In this document: positions 19,201 to 28,207 of the stretch, piece by piece
Layout: every line of letters begins with the position of its first letter
How positions within the stretch are numbered: position 1 is the first letter of the stretch
Assembly (NCBI GenBank): GCA_038326205.1
Contig: JBBQJV010000025.1
Span: 1 to 44,793 of the forward strand
Source: UBA7672 sp038326205
Lineage (GTDB): Bacteria; Pseudomonadota; Alphaproteobacteria; Caulobacterales; Hyphomonadaceae
DNA: 44,793 nt
Direction: 5' to 3'
The notes under the pieces: model-generated
The model's database searches: none
Seen by the model: only the letters and a program-made list of their open reading frames with translations
Told to the model about the DNA's origin: nothing
Position numbers and translations under genes: made by a program

Positions 19201-19753
19201 GGAGAGCAATCTTGGGCTCGGCGAGCAGCTGACAACGGCGGCGGCGACCTACCTGTCCAAGCTGATGGCTTACAAGGACGAGTATGAGGTCGCGCGACTC
19301 TACACGCGTCCCGAGTACACGCAGGGCATAAAGGACACGTTCGGCAAGGGCGCGAAGCTGACCTTCCTGCTGGCACCGCCTATGATCTCGAAGAAGAACC
19401 ACAAGGGCGAGCTTACCAAGACCGCGTTTGGCCCGTGGATGATGTTAGGCTTCAAGATTCTGAAAAACCTGAAGGGTCTTCGCGGCGGTGCGTTCGATAT
19501 CTTCGGCAAGACCGACGAGCGGAAAATGGAGCGACGCTTGCGCGACGAATATCTCAGGCGGCTCGAGAAGCTGGCGTTCGGCCTTACGGCTGAAAACCAC
19601 GCGCTTGCGGTTGAGATCGCGACGATTCCCGACGAAATCCGTGGCTATGGCCATGTGAAGGAGAAAGCCGTTGTCGTGGCGGAGAAGAAGCTCGCCGTGC
19701 TGATGGCGAAGTGGAACGCAGGCCCGGTGCCGCGGATGCAGGCGGCGGGGTAG
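16280..19753 (+). CDS. Indolepyruvate:ferredoxin oxidoreductase, single-chain IorA-IorB fusion
   Basis: A 1157-residue enzyme that oxidatively decarboxylates aryl or branched 2-oxo acids to acyl-CoA with thiamine diphosphate, reducing an electron carrier. Order: N-terminal oxo-acid/pyrimidine domain (ISGYRGSPLGGYD), thiamine-diphosphate domain with FCSGCPHN at 437-443 and GDG...YNDAVAMTGGQ, ferredoxin-like cysteines (C640, C643, C646, C651), gamma-subunit domain from about 725 (VFTGVGGTGVTTVAAVLAMA) and a long C-terminal extension. Start TTG 16280, eight bases after CCCGGAGG. In aerobic proteobacteria such fusions degrade aromatic or branched amino acids. Divergent Lrp regulator. No frame fault in 3.5 kb. 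Confidence 0.93.
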   Translation: MKHGSPVSGGISLDDKYLLEGGRAFMTGIQALVRLPLERKRLDRKLGLNTAGFISGYRGSPLGGYDMQIRAAGKLMAAHDVKLWEGLNEDLGASAVWGSQQTHLFAGAKFDGVFGIWYGKAPGVDRTGDVFKHANMAGTDPKGGVLALCGDDPNSKSSTLASQSEFAMIDAEMPVLAPASIQEVLDYGMIGWELSRYSGLWVSMICLADTMDSGAVVEVGLQRYHTVRPTDFVIPEGGLGPRMGDTPLGKEARLRTLKIPAAQAFVRANGLDKALLTGKQKKLGVIVAGQAARDVYEALGAMGLSPEQAADLGVSIFKVAMPWPLEPTAIAKFCRGFERVLVIEHKRAIIEPQLKEVLYHLPDAERPIVEGKRDRDGAPLLSDIASLSTADIALALLGRLPAGPHTAKADAYFSKVKGAQQAVAGMNQINTRKPHFCSGCPHNVSTTLPEGSRALAGIGCHYMATFTPERRTDMHTQMGGEGTPWIGQSPFTDEKHVFVNLGDGTYSHSGSLAIRAAMSGKVNATYKILYNDAVAMTGGQQVESGQTVPQIARQVEAEGVKTIVIVADDPTRYASVSDLPEGTRIFDRKKLEEVQIELRETPGISVLIYDQVCATEKRRRIKRGKMEAPTKRVFINQSVCEGCGDCSVKSNCLSVEPVETEFGRKRQINQSTCNTDYSCIEGFCPSFVTVTGGDRKSDAERSPAAFDVSALPTPILPQLTHEAWNVVFTGVGGTGVTTVAAVLAMAAHVDGKASQTLDMTGLAQKGGPVLSHVRFALDPDDIKAGKTPPASADVIIACDLVVASSGDALVMFDKARTSVVANHDVTPTKEIIENRNVRFDPDLLTARVRSRAKSFAATNAEALAEHHFGDAIYTNMIMLGMAWQNGLIPISDAAIYEANRLNKVKVKENAAAFDLGRIAAVNPDQIQAAAPKRPEIEPPKLDELIARRTEMLKAYQNDAYADMYEARIARVRAAESNLGLGEQLTTAAATYLSKLMAYKDEYEVARLYTRPEYTQGIKDTFGKGAKLTFLLAPPMISKKNHKGELTKTAFGPWMMLGFKILKNLKGLRGGAFDIFGKTDERKMERRLRDEYLRRLEKLAFGLTAENHALAVEIATIPDEIRGYGHVKEKAVVVAEKKLAVLMAKWNAGPVPRMQAAG

Positions 19754-19841
19754 CTGGCAGGTGCGTTCGCGCGCTTGACGGATTCGCGACTTGACCTCGC
19801 CAGTCCGACCGTCGCTTGTCGGCGCGTCCTTCTTGTGGGGG

Positions 19842-20238
19842 GTGAACCAAAAGAAGGGCGCCTCGCGTTGCTGACGTTTGTTGCGGGATGCGGCGCTGCA
19901 ACGCCAATGACGGGCACGTGGTTGGAAACTACGACAAGGAAGACCGCATCGAGATTCTCTCGAGCGACAAGGCGAGGGTGAAGGCGCTCTTCGGCAAGCC
20001 GATCGATGCCTGGGTGAATCGGAATCCGGCGGCGAGCGGTTTTGGTCAGGAGATCCGCGATGCCGAAAATGCGCGCGCCGTATTCGAGATGGTCGATGTC
20101 AGCTACAGGTACAACAAGGAGCAGGATGCACTTGTCCTTACGTCCGAGACACGCGGCAGCCGGCCGCTGGAATACATCGGCGGCGACATGATGGACTATC
20201 AGCAGTGGACCCTACGGAGCTATCTGTTGCAGAAGTAG
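19842..20238 (+). pseudogene. Small lipoprotein, frame-broken
   Basis: The C-terminal part is one open frame: GNYDKEDRIEILSSDKARVKALFGKPIDAWVN to RSYLLQK at 20238. The lipoprotein signal (RLALLTFVAGCGAATPMTG) is in another frame just upstream, and a start (GTG 19842, NQKK) in a third. One extra G at about 19920 (TGGGTT for TGGTT) joins signal and body as TGTWVGNYDKED, and one extra G near 19857 joins the start. Such a chain would be a lipoprotein of about 130 residues. Two single-base losses in G runs suggest sequencing faults rather than decay. Family not recognised. Confidence 0.6.
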
Positions 20239-20322
20239 AGGCCGCGCTTGCCCCTTGGGTATGGTTGACGGTGGAACGTCATCGGCGTCTTGTTCGCTTC
20301 GGGGACGAACAGGAGGCCTTGC

Positions 20323-20529
20323 ATGAGCGTCTACCGCGTTACCGATATCATCGGCACAAGCAGCAAGAGTTGGGAGGAGGCGGCGCGAGAAGCGCTGTCC
20401 ACGGCGGCATCGAGCCTGCGTGACCTGCGGGTGGCGGAGGTGGTGGCGCAGGACGTCACGCTGGCCGATGACGGGAAGATCGAGAGCTTCCGGACCAAGC
20501 TGCGCGTCAGCTTCAAATACGAGAAGTAG
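20323..20529 (+). CDS. Dodecin (flavin-storage protein)
   Basis: A 68-residue protein of the dodecin family, which forms a hollow 12-mer binding riboflavin or FMN/FAD and is thought to buffer free flavin. Hallmarks: MSVYRVTDIIGTSSKSWEEA at the start, then AREALSTAASSLRDLRVAEV, and the closing strand FRTKLRVSFKYEK. Start ATG 20323 follows a perfect AGGAGG at 20311-20316; an upstream ATG in frame is not used. It converges with the small membrane-protein gene at 20547, only 17 bases away. Confidence 0.95.
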   Translation: MSVYRVTDIIGTSSKSWEEAAREALSTAASSLRDLRVAEVVAQDVTLADDGKIESFRTKLRVSFKYEK

Positions 20530-20546
20530 GCAAGCGGGACGTCAGC

Positions 20547-20747
20547 CTAGTTTGTGGCGTCCTTGGCCGCATCGCCAACTTCGCGGGCTGCGTCGCTGAC
20601 AGCGTCGGCGGCGCGCTCCATGGGCGTTGCGGGTGCACCGAACCCGCCGTTGAAAAACATGACGGCCAGGACGATCATGCCCACGACCAAGGCTCCAACG
20701 ATGAAGTAGAGGAAGCCGTTCGAGCTGCCTGACGATTCCGTGGGCAT
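20547..20747 (-). CDS. Small single-span membrane protein
   Basis: A 66-residue protein with one hydrophobic helix (about 13-32, FLYFIVGALVVGMIVLAVMF) and an alanine-rich amphipathic C-terminal helix (AADAVSDAAREVGDAAKDATN). Start ATG 20747 is after AAAGGA. Hypothetical; the C-terminal helix resembles those of small stress-related membrane proteins, which is only a resemblance. Confidence 0.65.
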   Translation of the reverse strand: MPTESSGSSNGFLYFIVGALVVGMIVLAVMFFNGGFGAPATPMERAADAVSDAAREVGDAAKDATN

Positions 20748-20868
20748 ATGCGGGTCCTTTCAACTGACAGTGATCAACGCGAGGGCGACCGGGCGGTTCC
20801 ACGCGGCCCCTGGCATACGGTTGCCGCACGGAATTACATTTTTCAGGGTTTGGCCTTAGAGATGGCTC

Positions 20869-21993
20869 ATGGAAACGTTTGACGCTGATGCTGTGGTGAT
20901 CGGCGCGGGGGCGATTGGCCTTTCGTGCGCGCGGGCGTTGGCGCTGAAGGGGCGCGAGGTGATCGTGCTTGAGGCGGCCGGGGCGATTGCGACTGAGACA
21001 TCCTCGCGTAATTCCGAGGTCATCCATGCAGGTCTATATTACGCAACCGGGTCGCTGAAGGCGCGGCTGTGCGTCGAGGGGCGGCGAAAGCTCTATCAGT
21101 ATTGCGCGGCGCGGGGCGTTGAGGCGCATCGCTGCGGCAAGCTGGTTGTTGCTGTTGACGATGGTGAGGCTGCGGCGACGCCGGCCCTGCTGAAGCGGGC
21201 GCTGGAGAATGGGGTCGAGGATATCCGGCTGATCGATGGCGCTGAGGCGCGGCGGCTGGAGCCGGCGTTGAACCCGGATGTGCGCGTGGCGATCCATTCG
21301 GAAACGAGCGGGCTGTTCGACAGCCACGCTTATTTCCTGGCGCTGCAGGGCGAGTTCGAGGATCGCGGCGGGTCGCTGGTGCTGAATTCGCCGGTGGTGC
21401 GGGGCGAAGTCGTCAAGGATGGTATCCTGATCGAGACAGGCGGTGACAGTCCGGTGCGGGTGAGGGCGCAGGTGGTGGTAAATGCGGCGGGGCATGGCGC
21501 ATTGTCCATGTCCCACCGCATTGCAGGCGGACCGTCCTATGATGGCCTGCGCATGCATTGGGTGAAGGGGTCCTACTTTACGGCCAGCGGGCGGGCGGCG
21601 TTCGCGCGGCTGATCTATCCGATGCACAATCAGGCGACCCAGGGACTTCACCTCGCGATCGACCTTGGCGGGCGCACCCGACTCGGCCCGGATGCGGAGT
21701 GGCTTTCCGACGACCTGGCGCCGCCTTTTGATTATGAAGTGGATCCGGCGCGGGCCGTGCACTTCTACAATGAGGTTCGCCGATACTGGCCGGGTCTGAA
21801 GGATGGCGCCTTGGCGCCGGATTATTCGGGCGTGCGGCCGAAGATCGTCGACAAAGGCCAGCCGAGCGCCGATTTCCTGATCGACGGGCCGGAGCACCAC
21901 GGTGTTGCAGGACTGGTCAATCTCATCGGAATCGAGAGCCCGGGTCTCACATCGTCGCTGGCGATCGGGGAGATGGTGGCGGAACTGGTGTGA
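20869..21993 (+). CDS. FAD-dependent oxidoreductase, LhgO / D-amino-acid-oxidase type
   Basis: A 374-residue flavoprotein. The Rossmann motif VIGAGAIGLSCARALALKG is at about 9-28, followed by SSRNSEVIHAGLYYATGSLKA, which is the FAD-clasp block of L-2-hydroxyglutarate oxidase-like enzymes, and a C-terminal LINLIGIESPGLTSSLAIG-like block (seen as VNLIGIESPGLTSSLAIG). Family members oxidise 2-hydroxy acids or glycerol-3-phosphate-like substrates and pass electrons to quinone. The best functional guess is L-2-hydroxyglutarate dehydrogenase, but the substrate needs testing. ATG 20869; an ATG in another frame six bases upstream is ignored. It stands alone, upstream of the tRNA gene. Confidence 0.82.
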   Translation: METFDADAVVIGAGAIGLSCARALALKGREVIVLEAAGAIATETSSRNSEVIHAGLYYATGSLKARLCVEGRRKLYQYCAARGVEAHRCGKLVVAVDDGEAAATPALLKRALENGVEDIRLIDGAEARRLEPALNPDVRVAIHSETSGLFDSHAYFLALQGEFEDRGGSLVLNSPVVRGEVVKDGILIETGGDSPVRVRAQVVVNAAGHGALSMSHRIAGGPSYDGLRMHWVKGSYFTASGRAAFARLIYPMHNQATQGLHLAIDLGGRTRLGPDAEWLSDDLAPPFDYEVDPARAVHFYNEVRRYWPGLKDGALAPDYSGVRPKIVDKGQPSADFLIDGPEHHGVAGLVNLIGIESPGLTSSLAIGEMVAELV

Positions 21994-22096
21994 GCGCCGA
22001 ACTGTGACAACCCGCTGAGTTCAATAGAGTTTTGTAGCGCAGGCGGTCTATCTTGCGCTGGTGGCAAGCGCCGCGTATACCGCGCGCCTCAACTTT

Positions 22097-22173
22097 GGTG
22101 GGATAGCTCAGCTGGTTAGAGCGCAGGACTCATAATCCTGAGGTCCCCGGTTCGATCCCGGGTCCCACTACCA
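22097..22173 (+). tRNA. tRNA with CAU anticodon (elongator Met or Ile2)
   Basis: A complete 77-base tRNA including an encoded CCA. Acceptor arms 22097-22103 and the matching 3' bases pair, with G1:U72 at the end. D-arm (AGCTC...GAGC), anticodon arm CAGGA-CTCATAA-TCCTG with anticodon CAT, and a CCCGG-TTCGATC-CCGGG T-arm. It is not the initiator (no C1:A72 mismatch and no GGG/CCC anticodon stem). Elongator Met and lysidine-modified Ile2 (AUA) both carry a CAT anticodon gene, and I cannot separate them by eye. Confidence 0.95.
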
Positions 22174-22225
22174 TCGTTGCCAGGGCATACACTTACCCCG
22201 AGTTTACCTATCTCACGCAAGAAAA

Positions 22226-22248
22226 CGGCCCGGATGCTATCCGGGCCG
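22226..22248 (-). terminator. Rho-independent terminator of the H-NS-like gene
   Basis: A 10-base stem, CGGCCCGGAT at 22226-22235 with ATCCGGGCCG at 22239-22248, around a GCT loop. On the minus strand the hairpin is followed by TTTTCTTG (from 22225 down), so it terminates the gene ending at 22273. It may also end the tRNA transcript from the other side. Confidence 0.8.
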
Positions 22249-22272
22249 ATTGATATGAATTCTTGCTGAACG

Positions 22273-22611
22273 CTATTTTGCGAGGAATTTCTCGCGCTTC
22301 TCGCCTTTGCGTTCCAGCGTTCTCAGCCATTTTGGCGTCGGGCCGCGGCCGGTATAGGTCTCGCCGTTCGGCCCGACATATTTAGCCTTCAACTTGATGC
22401 CTTTGTCCGAACGCTGGCGGCGGCCGCCCTGGCCCTTGCCAACGAGTTCGTCGAGGCTGAATCCTTCAGCAACGGCAAGCTGTTTCAGCTTCTGGAGCGT
22501 TTCCTGCCTAGCCTCGTCCTTCTTGCCCTGGATAGCGCGGTTCACGCGCGCCAGCAGCTCGTTAAGATCGGACAAGGCTAGTCCATCAATGTTCGGTAGT
22601 TTAGCAGCCAT
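22273..22611 (-). CDS. H-NS-family nucleoid protein (HvrA-like)
   Basis: A 112-residue DNA-binding protein. N-terminal helical dimerisation segment (about 10-60, DLNELLARVNRAIQGKKDEA) and a C-terminal H-NS DNA-binding domain (about 68-112) with the conserved KYVGPNGETYTGRGPTPKWL, where TGRG.TPKWL is the H-NS AT-hook-like loop. It would silence AT-rich or foreign DNA and bend DNA. Start ATG 22611 after AAGGGGC. It has its own promoter (22667-22694) and terminator, so it is monocistronic. Confidence 0.92.
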   Translation of the reverse strand: MAAKLPNIDGLALSDLNELLARVNRAIQGKKDEARQETLQKLKQLAVAEGFSLDELVGKGQGGRRQRSDKGIKLKAKYVGPNGETYTGRGPTPKWLRTLERKGEKREKFLAK

Positions 22612-22666
22612 TTGCAGCCCCTTGTAACTCGTTCGCTAGATCCAGCCCTGTCCCAACGCGAATCGG

Positions 22667-22694
22667 AATATACTCGGACAACTTTAATGTCCAA
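22667..22694 (-). promoter_or_regulatory. Sigma-70-type promoter of the H-NS-like gene
   Basis: On the minus strand, TTGGAC (22694-22689) and TATATT (22672-22667) are 16 bases apart, five of six matches in the -10. Around the -35, GGAC...GTCC forms a short dyad, possibly for self-regulation. The distance to the start codon is about 55 bases. Confidence 0.5.
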
Positions 22695-22738
22695 ACAAAG
22701 TTCGTTCTCTATGGCTGAATGTTAATTTCGAAGCGAAT

Positions 22739-23578
22739 TCATCTAAGACGATGCGCGTGCCACGCGATATGTTCTGATATAAATGTGCTTATACAAAAAT
22801 AGCTATGGTCGTAGCCTTGATGGCGCCGAAGCGTCAGTTTCTGACCAGTTTCCTTAGCAGCCGCTTCAAGCAGTTCCGGTTTCAGTTGTTCCACGAGGAA
22901 CGGATCGGCCATGCCCTGGTCCACGAGTATGTCGTCGAAATAGCCGTGCGCGAGGCCCGAACGCAGCAAGGCGCAGGCGTCATGATCGCGCCATTTAGAA
23001 CGATCGGCGCCTAGATATGCGGTGAATGCTTTCTCTCCCCACGGACAGTTCATTGGTGATGCAATTGGCGCAAAGGCTGAAACCGATCTGAAGAGACCGG
23101 TGTGACGCAAGGCTAGAGTAAGTGCGCCATGCCCGCCCATCGAGTGCCCTGAAACACCAAGCCGCGCCGGATCAGCCGGAAAGTTCGCTCGCACTAGCGG
23201 AATGAGTTCCCGGATCAGCCATGATTCCATCTGGAAGTGGGGGGCCCACGGCGCTTCAGTTGCGTCCACATAGAAGCTAGCGCCTTGGCCGAGATCATAG
23301 CCGGAATAGTCGGCGACATTCTGGCCGCGCGGCGAGGTATCGGGCGCGACGACGATCATGCCGTGTTCGGCGGCTGCGGGGTAGGCGCCGGCCTTGGTTG
23401 TGAAATTGTCCTCTGTGCAGGTCAGGCCCGAGAGCCAGAGCAGGACCGGGAACGGTCCGAGGCCGTCAGGGGTGAAGACGCTGAACGTCATCGGCGTTCC
23501 AGTGGCGGCGCTGTCATGCCCGCAATAGCGAAGGTCCCCGCCAGCGACGCGATGCGATTTGACGGTTTCGAGGGTCAC
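22739..23578 (-). CDS. fghA: S-formylglutathione hydrolase
   Basis: The second enzyme of glutathione-dependent formaldehyde oxidation: S-formylglutathione to glutathione and formate. The 279-residue protein is an esterase-D type alpha/beta hydrolase with oxyanion block LSGLTCTEDNFTTKAG, nucleophile elbow GHSMGGHGA and catalytic His in HQGYDHSYFCISTF. GTG start at 23578, with CGGGAGA eight bases upstream; the longer ORF beyond it is non-coding. The partner dehydrogenase gene lies 0.7 kb away on the same strand, so they may be co-expressed with the hypothetical gene between. Confidence 0.95.
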   Translation of the reverse strand: MTLETVKSHRVAGGDLRYCGHDSAATGTPMTFSVFTPDGLGPFPVLLWLSGLTCTEDNFTTKAGAYPAAAEHGMIVVAPDTSPRGQNVADYSGYDLGQGASFYVDATEAPWAPHFQMESWLIRELIPLVRANFPADPARLGVSGHSMGGHGALTLALRHTGLFRSVSAFAPIASPMNCPWGEKAFTAYLGADRSKWRDHDACALLRSGLAHGYFDDILVDQGMADPFLVEQLKPELLEAAAKETGQKLTLRRHQGYDHSYFCISTFISEHIAWHAHRLR

Positions 23579-23695
23579 GGATTCTCCCGAGGATTTCGGA
23601 TTTGCCCGCAACGATCCGTCATCCGCAACGCACACGCAATCGGGAACTCGAAATGACGCCAAACGCCACATCGCGATTTCACCGGCAGAGCGACG

Positions 23696-24163
23696 CTAGG
23701 CGAAGGACTGCCTGGTGTCGTCGCTGTGGTGGACCACCTCCCAGCGGCCGCGTGCGGATATCATCCAGACAGCGCCGTCATGGCTGCTCGCATCGAACAG
23801 GCCGACGCCGCGGGCCTGTGCCGCCCTTTTGGCGCGATAGAGAGCCGGACCACAGGAATCCCACTCGAAACTCGCTTGCACGACGCCTTGCGCGAAATGG
23901 TAGCTGGCGTTCTTCGAGGCGCTGTCGCCGTCAGCATTGAACGCGTGCGGGTCGCTGGCGGCCGGGAAGCCCTGCGCCATATCGCGCTGCCAGGCCTGAA
24001 GCGCCAGCGTCGCGCGGGACGAGTCCGTCGCAAGCGGGCCGTCGACCGAACGGAACGAGCGGCTGATCCAGTCAAGAAAATCATAGCGATCGCGCGGGGC
24101 GGCGAACAGATCGAAGGCATAGAGATCGTAAGCCACGAGTGGAATCCGGCGCTGTGATCCCAA
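23696..24163 (-). CDS. Hypothetical protein between fghA and frmA
   Basis: A protein of about 155 residues with no signal peptide. It has aromatic-rich segments (AYDLYAFDLFAAPRDRYDFLDW, WDSCGPALYRAKRAAQARGVG, SSHDGAVWMISARGRWEVV) and could be a small all-alpha/beta cytoplasmic protein. The start is uncertain: TTG at 24163 has AAAGG at a normal distance, while a GTG at 24136 (VAYDLYAF) lacks one. It lies on the strand of fghA and frmA with gaps of about 115 bases on each side. I do not recognise the family and claim no role in formaldehyde metabolism. Confidence 0.6.
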   Translation of the reverse strand: MGSQRRIPLVAYDLYAFDLFAAPRDRYDFLDWISRSFRSVDGPLATDSSRATLALQAWQRDMAQGFPAASDPHAFNADGDSASKNASYHFAQGVVQASFEWDSCGPALYRAKRAAQARGVGLFDASSHDGAVWMISARGRWEVVHHSDDTRQSFA

Positions 24164-24277
24164 ACATAAGCCTTTGCCGCGTTAACGCTTCGATACGAGC
24201 GATATCCAGATTGCTCGGAACGCCGCGATTCCCGGTGCGACGTAGTTCACCGGGTGGGATTGTCGGGGCGCATAAAG

Positions 24278-25387
<1,110 letters not shown>

Positions 25388-25514
25388 GGGGGGATCTCCA
25401 GAATCTGCTAGGCAACGGGCCAGCATCCCGCCGCTGGGTCAAGGCTGAAATCGTGACCGCTTCCGCCACGGAGGGAATCGACGCGGGTGGGGCGGTGCTG
25501 CTTAGACTGCGGGT

Positions 25515-26663
25515 ATGATTAAGCCCGCCAAAAGTCCGTTCTACACAGCCGACCACGAAGCCTTTCGCGAGACCGTGCGAAGGTTCGTGGCGAAAGAGAT
25601 CGAGCCGTTCGCGAATGAGTGGGACGAGGCGGGGGAGTTTCCTCGCGAGCTTTATCGTAAGGCGTCAGCGATCGGGCTGATGGGAATGGGGTTTCCCGAG
25701 GCGTTCGGCGGATATCCGGCGGACCAGTTCATGCGCATCGTAGCGTCGCAGGAGATGGCGCGGCATGGCGCAGGCGGGATCAATGCCAGCCTGATGAGCC
25801 ATGGTATAGGCGCGCCGCCGATTGCGATTGGCGCGCGGCCGGAGGTGCAGGCGCGGGTGCTGCCGCAGATATTGTCGGGCGAGAAAATTTCGGCGCTGGC
25901 AATCACCGAACCGAACGGCGGATCGGACGTCGCCAACTTGCGGACGACTGCGCGGCGGGATGACAACCATTATGTCGTCAATGGCGAGAAGACGTTCATC
26001 ACGTCGGGTATGCGGGCGGACTGGCTCACGGTTGCCGTTCGGACGGGTGATGGCGGCGCGGGCGGCGTGAGCATGCTGCTCATCCCCGGGGATACGCCGG
26101 GTCTGTCACGGACGAAGCTGAAGAAGATGGGGTGGTGGGCGTCGGATACGGCGACGCTGCATTTCGATAACTGCCGGGTGCCGGTTGAATACCTGATTGG
26201 CGAGGAAGGCCGCGGCTTCCGGATCATCATGCGCAACTTCAACTCCGAGCGCATGGGCATGTCGGCCTCGTGTGTCGCCTATGCGCGGGTCTGTGTGGAT
26301 GAGGCGATGGCCTATGCGCAACAGCGCGAGACGTTCGGCAAGCCGTTGTCCCAGCATCAGGTGATCCGTCACAAGCTGGTGGACATGATGCAGAAGGTGG
26401 TGGCCACACAGTCCATGCTGGAATTGCTGGCGTGGCGGCTGGGGCAGGGCGAAAGCCCGGTGGCGGAAATCTGCATGCTGAAAAACCAGGCGACGCAGAC
26501 GATGGCGCACTGCGCGTCGGAAGCGGTGCAGATCTTCGGCGGCGCAGGCTTCATGCGCGGCGCGAAGGTGGAGCGCATCTATCGCGAGGTGAAGGTCAAC
26601 GCGATTGGCGGCGGGGCGGAGGAGATCATGAAAGACCTCGCCAGCCGACAGATGGGATTGTAA
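25515..26663 (+). CDS. Acyl-CoA dehydrogenase
   Basis: A 382-residue FAD enzyme that introduces the alpha-beta double bond into an acyl-CoA. Signatures: ITEPNGGSDVANLRTTAR (flavin and substrate side), NGEKTFITSG, and QRETFGKPLSQHQVIRHKL. The usual catalytic-loop IYEGTNEI is replaced by AIGGGAEEI, so the base is more likely the Glu in NFNSERMGMSA, as in isovaleryl-, long-chain- and citronellyl-CoA dehydrogenases. It is near mmsA and mmsB, suggesting branched-chain acyl-CoA, but the loop argues against a typical isobutyryl-CoA dehydrogenase. Substrate open. Confidence 0.9.
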   Translation: MIKPAKSPFYTADHEAFRETVRRFVAKEIEPFANEWDEAGEFPRELYRKASAIGLMGMGFPEAFGGYPADQFMRIVASQEMARHGAGGINASLMSHGIGAPPIAIGARPEVQARVLPQILSGEKISALAITEPNGGSDVANLRTTARRDDNHYVVNGEKTFITSGMRADWLTVAVRTGDGGAGGVSMLLIPGDTPGLSRTKLKKMGWWASDTATLHFDNCRVPVEYLIGEEGRGFRIIMRNFNSERMGMSASCVAYARVCVDEAMAYAQQRETFGKPLSQHQVIRHKLVDMMQKVVATQSMLELLAWRLGQGESPVAEICMLKNQATQTMAHCASEAVQIFGGAGFMRGAKVERIYREVKVNAIGGGAEEIMKDLASRQMGL

Positions 26664-26794
26664 TCCGCCTATAGCCGTCCCCTAACGCAAGTCACACGAG
26701 GAGTTTCCGGGCTGGTTCGGCAGCGTGGCTGTCGCCACGGGACGACGAATGTGAGTAGATGCCTGCTGATTTGCAAAATGAGGCTGGTCCCGAC

Positions 26795-27424
26795 ATGAAA
26801 CTCTCAATCAAAGCGGCGCTTTGCGCGTCGGCTGCGCTGGCGGTTGTGGGGCCGGCTTCGGCGCACTTCATCCTAATGGCGCCGGATTCGGCCGTGGTGG
26901 AGAACGTTCTTGGTGATCCGCAGAAGGCGGCGCCGTGCGGCTTGTCGGAAATTACAGCCGGGACGCCGACCAACAAGGTCACCGAGATTCAGGGTGGGAA
27001 CATGCTGCACTTCAAGATCAAGGAGACGATTTTCCATCCGGGCTTCTACCGCATCGCGCTGTCGGTTCTTGATCGCAGCGAACTGCCGAAAGATCCGGAA
27101 GCCGTGACCAAGGACTCGCCGCGTGGCCCGATCTCGGTTTCCGGCGCGATCGATCCCGACCCGAAGCCGCCCGTGCTGGTTGACGGACTATTCGTCCACG
27201 CCGCGCCGATTCCAAAACAGGCCGATGGATCGGTCACCTTCCTCGAGACCGACGTGAAGTTGCCCAATATCAACTGTGACAAGTGCACGGTGCAGGTGAT
27301 CCAGTTCATGGAGAACCACGGCCTCAACAAGGAAGGCGAGTTCACCTATCACCACTGCGCCGACGTGAAGATCACCGCTAATTCGGCGATGCCGATCGAC
27401 ATGGGTTGGCCCGGACAAAAGTAG
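26795..27424 (+). CDS. Secreted histidine-brace protein, polysaccharide-monooxygenase-like (SCE4755 type)
   Basis: A 209-residue precursor. The signal peptide (MKLSIKAAL...VVGPASA, residues 1-23) would be cut to leave His24 at the N terminus: HFILMAPDSAVVENVLGDPQ. A second histidine pair is at 186-187 in FTYHHCADVKI. An N-terminal His plus a later His is the copper-binding brace of lytic polysaccharide monooxygenases and their relatives, and the AHF.LM.P...GDPQKAAPCG start is that of proteins called SCE4755-family polysaccharide monooxygenase-like. ATG 26795 rather than 26759, because only that start gives an exposed His. The copper brace is inferred; oxidation of a polymer is not shown. Confidence 0.78.
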   Translation: MKLSIKAALCASAALAVVGPASAHFILMAPDSAVVENVLGDPQKAAPCGLSEITAGTPTNKVTEIQGGNMLHFKIKETIFHPGFYRIALSVLDRSELPKDPEAVTKDSPRGPISVSGAIDPDPKPPVLVDGLFVHAAPIPKQADGSVTFLETDVKLPNINCDKCTVQVIQFMENHGLNKEGEFTYHHCADVKITANSAMPIDMGWPGQK

Positions 27425-27440
27425 GTCCAGAAGTAGGCTC

Positions 27441-28124
27441 TCAGATATCCAGCAGCTGAAGCACGTCGGCCAGTGATTGGCCGACGTGAACGGTTCGTGC
27501 GCGAGTTTCTTCGTCCGGCTGTATCAGGTCGGGCACCATGATGGTCATCAGCCCTGCCGCATGGGCGGAGGCGACGCCGGTGGGTGAGTCTTCGATGGCC
27601 AGCACGTCGTGCGGATGATGGCCGAGGCTGGTTGAGGCTTTCAGGTATGGCTCGGGGTGCGGCTTGGCGTGCGTGACGTCCTCGCGTGTCACGACGCCTC
27701 GAAAGCGCCGGGCCAGATCGTGCGCTGCGAAGTGCTTGTTGACCCACCCGGGACCGGAGGATGTCGCCAGCGCGAAAGGAATGCGCTCGGCTTCCAGACG
27801 GTCGAACAGGGCGAGCGCGCCGTGCTTTAGCGGGGCGGCCTTGTCGCCGAAGAAAGCGGCAACCGTGCCGTAAAAGGTTTCGAGCGGAAACGTTTCACCG
27901 AAATACTCACGCATCTTCATTTCGCTGTGCTGCCGATGCCGGCCGACAAGGCTGAGAAACTGCTCATGCGTGAACGGCACGCCATGCCGGTCGGCGGCGG
28001 CCATGTAGGCTTCCAGGACCAGGGCTTCGCTATCGATCAGCGTGCCGTCGAGGTCGAAAACCACGGCTTTGGGCTGGCGAGGCAGTCGCAGACCGGATCG
28101 TGATGGGCTCGAGGAGGAATTCAT
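27441..28124 (-). CDS. HAD-superfamily phosphatase (beta-phosphoglucomutase-like)
   Basis: A protein of about 227 residues with HAD motif I VFDLDGTLIDSE, a helical cap, motif II ALATSSG, and the late motif AIEDSPTGVASAHAAG. This is the beta-phosphoglucomutase / phosphoglycolate phosphatase branch; the substrate is probably a small sugar or acid phosphate. ATG 28124 gives no good ribosome site and the start could lie upstream (to 28190). It is divergent from mmsA (84 bases apart) and converges with the histidine-brace gene. Confidence 0.85.
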   Translation of the reverse strand: MNSSSSPSRSGLRLPRQPKAVVFDLDGTLIDSEALVLEAYMAAADRHGVPFTHEQFLSLVGRHRQHSEMKMREYFGETFPLETFYGTVAAFFGDKAAPLKHGALALFDRLEAERIPFALATSSGPGWVNKHFAAHDLARRFRGVVTREDVTHAKPHPEPYLKASTSLGHHPHDVLAIEDSPTGVASAHAAGLMTIMVPDLIQPDEETRARTVHVGQSLADVLQLLDI

Positions 28125-28207
28125 TGGCGGGAGGTGGCGGTTCTGGCTGGTCCGGTCAAGCGGATGGGGGTAGGACGCTGCAAAACACATAGACGGGAGT
28201 TGCGCAC

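Noticed and set aside
20182..20423. Overlapping plus ORF upstream of dodecin
   Set aside because: It overlaps the dodecin gene in another frame and lacks any domain.
22097..22173. Initiator tRNA-fMet
   Set aside because: The first pair is G:U rather than the C:A mismatch of initiators, and the anticodon stem lacks the three G:C pairs.
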